Of a stretch of 15,207 nt of DNA, positions 13,460-15,207 are shown one piece after another (the first letter of the stretch is position 1; every line of letters begins with the position of its first letter). The notes under the pieces were generated by a model. It was given only the letters and a program-made list of their open reading frames with translations. It had not been told where the DNA came from and ran no database searches. The stretch spans positions 1 through 15,207 of the forward strand of contig RQCD01000061.1 in the NCBI GenBank assembly GCA_008668455.1. Direction: 5' to 3'. A program made the position numbers and the translations under genes. Origin of the DNA: Clostridia bacterium. GTDB taxonomy: Bacteria > Bacillota > Clostridia > UBA1381.

Positions 13460-14200
13460 ATGGAGGAATTATCAGAATTTTTAATGGACTTTGGAGAAAG
13501 GCTGCTTCTTAGCGGTGCGGAGATTTCACGTGTGGAGGATTCGATTGGAAGGCTCTGCACAGCCTATGGTGCGCATGCAGAAGTGTTTGCATTGACCAAC
13601 GCGATCTATCTGACGGTGACGAAGGACAAAAAAAGCCAGACCACACTCCGTCGTATCAATCATTATCAGACGGATCTTAATTATCTGGACAAGCTCAATG
13701 ACACCTGCCGGAAAATTTGTGTCGGTTCTCCGCCAATTTCAGAAGCAAGAAAATGGATGGAGGAGATTGAATCAAAACGCTATAACACCGGAATTCAGTC
13801 GGTGGTATATGCGTTTGTTGCCGCATCCTTTTCACTTTTTTTTGGAGGCGGTGTACGGGATGCGGCGATCTCTGCTGCGATTGGCGTGGTATTGTATTTT
13901 CTGGATCAATGCTTTGCAAAGCGTCAGCTAAACCGAATCTTTTCTGTCTTTGTAGTATCAGTTCTATGCGGTCTGATTGCTGCCGGAGCGATCCGGATTG
14001 GCTGGGGGAGAAAGCTCTCCAGCATTTTAATTGGAGATATTATGCTTTTAGTTCCCGGACTTGCCATCACAAATTCAGTCCGGGTTATGATTAAGGGCGA
14101 TATTCTTTCCGGGATTTTGCGCCTTTTGGAATCGATTCTGCTCGCCATCTTCATGACGATCGGCTTTGCCATTCCGCAGATGCTTTTGGGAGTTCTTTAA
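13460..14200 (+). CDS. ThrE-family threonine/serine exporter subunit (ThrE_1, YjjP-like)
   Basis: A 246-residue protein. The soluble N-terminal region (1-105) contains 'LMDFGERLLLSGAEISRVEDSI', a hallmark of ThrE_1/DUF1212 proteins, and is followed by about five membrane segments (roughly 112-130, 134-150, 160-179, 187-205, 221-245). The conserved 'LLVPGLAITNSVR' lies at 196-208. Members export threonine and serine, or dicarboxylates in the YjjPB system. The ATG at 13460 has GGGAGG 5 nt upstream. In split systems a second gene (ThrE_2, YjjB-like, about 150 residues) normally lies beside it; here the next gene downstream is convergent RicT and none is found upstream, so it looks orphaned. It is complete at both ends. 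Confidence 0.85.
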   Translation: MEELSEFLMDFGERLLLSGAEISRVEDSIGRLCTAYGAHAEVFALTNAIYLTVTKDKKSQTTLRRINHYQTDLNYLDKLNDTCRKICVGSPPISEARKWMEEIESKRYNTGIQSVVYAFVAASFSLFFGGGVRDAAISAAIGVVLYFLDQCFAKRQLNRIFSVFVVSVLCGLIAAGAIRIGWGRKLSSILIGDIMLLVPGLAITNSVRVMIKGDILSGILRLLESILLAIFMTIGFAIPQMLLGVL

Positions 14201-14264
14201 GCTGCTGCGGTGCCGGACCTTTTTTGGGAAACAGAATTGAAATTGACGGTGTGAACATAGTACA

Positions 14265-14295
14265 ACACCCCGGACAGCAAATCCGTCCGGGGTGT
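14265..14295. terminator. Stem-loop between the convergent exporter and RicT genes
   Basis: ACACCCCGGAC (14265-14275) is exactly complemented at 14285-14295 with a 9-nt loop. It lies in the 97-nt gap between the stop of the ThrE-type gene and the stop of the convergent ricT gene. U-runs are weak on both strands. The only other feature in the gap is a T6 run at 14220-14225. Confidence 0.6.
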
Positions 14296-14297
14296 GG

Positions 14298-15164
14298 TTA
14301 TTCTAAATGTTTCAGCGACTCGTCAATTTTATCCTCTTTTGCATCCCGGCTGGGACGTTTGAGAACCTTCAGTTCGCTGGTGTGGAATTCCTGCAGGGCA
14401 GTTTCCTTATCGTCACCTACCTTTACCTTAACCAGACCTTTTAAGATATTGACATATTCCACAACACCTTTTCCGACTGGGGTTCGGACGGTAGAACCGA
14501 CTCTTGGAGTGACTCTGAGTAAATCCTCATAGGCGTCCTGTTCATATTTTAAGCAGCACATCAGTCTGCCGCAGACTCCGGAAATCTTTGTCGGGTGCAG
14601 GCTTAAGCCTTGTTCCTTTGCCATTTTGATTGATACCGGCTCAAATTCACCCAAAAATTGTGAACAGCAGAGTGAACGTCCGCAGATGCCATAGCTTCCG
14701 ATGGTTTTGGATTCATCACGCACACCGATTTGCCGAAGTTCAATTCGTGTGCGGAAAACATTTGCCAGATCCTTTACCAGCTCCCGAAAGTCGATTCTTC
14801 CGTCTGCCGTAAAGTAGAATAAAATTTTCGAGCCGTCAAAGGTGTATTCCACTTCAATCAGCTTCATATCCAGCTTATGCTTTTTGATCTTTTCCAGGCA
14901 GATGGCGAAAGCCTCCTTTTCCTTTGCCCGGTTTTTCTCGAACAGGGCAAGATCCTCCTTCGTTGCGGCGCGGAGTACCGGCTTTAAGGGCTTGCTGCCC
15001 TCCTGCCGTTCAACTGCATGTGTTCCGACAACCACTTTGCCCATCTCAACGCTGCGTGCCGTTTCGACAATGACATGATCACCGGGAGCTAATTTTAAAT
15101 CACCGGAAGAAAAATGATACACCTTTCCTGCCGGTTTAAATCGAATGCCTACTATCTGAATCAT
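14298..15164 (-). CDS. ricT: RicT (YaaT), PSP1-domain regulatory iron-sulfur protein of RNase Y
   Basis: A 288-residue protein matching RicT/YaaT over its full length. The PSP1 C-terminal domain lies centrally, with 'FYFTADGRIDFRELVKDLA' (116-134) and 'RIELRQIGVRDESK' (140-153). Two CxxxxCC clusters are intact: C161-C166-C167 ('GICGRSLCC') and C198-C203-C204 ('GVCGRLMCC'). In Bacillus, RicT forms the Y-complex with RicA and RicF, binds [4Fe-4S] clusters and directs RNase Y cleavage of certain mRNAs; it also affects sporulation and competence. The charged C-terminal tail after residue 268 is variable. The ATG at 15164 has GAGGAG 10 nt upstream. In many Firmicutes holB lies just upstream; here the window ends 43 nt beyond the start, so this cannot be seen. 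Confidence 0.93.
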   Translation of the reverse strand: MIQIVGIRFKPAGKVYHFSSGDLKLAPGDHVIVETARSVEMGKVVVGTHAVERQEGSKPLKPVLRAATKEDLALFEKNRAKEKEAFAICLEKIKKHKLDMKLIEVEYTFDGSKILFYFTADGRIDFRELVKDLANVFRTRIELRQIGVRDESKTIGSYGICGRSLCCSQFLGEFEPVSIKMAKEQGLSLHPTKISGVCGRLMCCLKYEQDAYEDLLRVTPRVGSTVRTPVGKGVVEYVNILKGLVKVKVGDDKETALQEFHTSELKVLKRPSRDAKEDKIDESLKHLE

Positions 15165-15207
15165 CTGTATATAACTCCTCTGTTTTTTTATATCTCTTAT
15201 TTTATCA

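Noticed and set aside
13122..13560. Minus-strand open frames over the miniprotein and exporter start
   Set aside because: They have low-complexity Pro/Ser- or Lys/Asn-rich translations, no ribosome binding sites, and oppose a well-supported small gene and the exporter.
1..15207. tRNA, rRNA, phage or transposase genes
   Set aside because: No cloverleaf with conserved TTCGA-type arms, rRNA segments, integrase or transposase motifs were seen on either strand.

Overview
The window looks like chromosomal DNA from a low-to-mid GC, Gram-positive anaerobe of class Clostridia, probably a gut or other anaerobic-habitat species. Signs are strong AGGAGG-type ribosome binding sites, extended -10 promoters (TGnTATAAT), a RicT/YaaT gene, a small 'chorion class high-cysteine' type protein, a surface protein with YDG/MBG/InlB-repeat/copper-amine-oxidase-N domains, and short palindromic intergenic repeats of the CAATCCCTCAGTC type. 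The exact family cannot be fixed from the sequence. There are no rRNA, tRNA, CRISPR, phage or transposase genes, and no gene-free stretch exceeds 300 bases.

Layout. (1) 1-2271: the 3' part of a large repeat-rich surface protein, cut by the window edge and ending at a strong stem-loop. (2) 2366-7270, minus strand: a five-gene catabolic operon in transcription order: Gfo/Idh/MocA oxidoreductase, TIM-barrel sugar isomerase/epimerase-like protein, second TIM barrel, second Gfo/Idh/MocA oxidoreductase, ThuA-like protein. (3) 7460-8329, plus strand: a divergent AraC-type regulator with a cupin sensor domain; its promoter overlaps the operon promoter. (4) 8396-8730: a palindromic repeat element and the remnant of a STAND/LuxR-type ATPase regulator. 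(5) 8797-10031, minus strand: a GNAT acetyltransferase followed by an SGNH/GDSL hydrolase. (6) 10169-13181, plus strand: a 906-residue GH106-like glycosyl hydrolase with a near-consensus promoter, followed by a small membrane-anchored protein. (7) 13255-13395: a 46-residue Cys-rich membrane miniprotein. (8) 13460-14200: a ThrE-type exporter subunit lacking its usual adjacent partner. (9) 14298-15164, minus strand: RicT (YaaT), a housekeeping RNA-processing factor.

How it may work together. The operon, its regulator, the cytoplasmic glycosyl hydrolase and the SGNH hydrolase form a sugar or glycoside utilisation island. Paired NAD(P)-dependent Gfo/Idh/MocA oxidoreductases, paired AP-endonuclease-2-fold TIM barrels and ThuA are the parts expected of an oxidative route: a sugar is oxidised to a keto-sugar, isomerised, cleaved or eliminated, and re-reduced. 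This resembles known 3-keto-glycoside, trehalose ThuAB and inositol-like pathways. No transporter or kinase is encoded in the window, so uptake must be supplied from elsewhere. The substrate is not determined; the pathway assignment is inference. The right-hand third (Cys-rich miniprotein, exporter, RicT) looks like unrelated chromosomal background.
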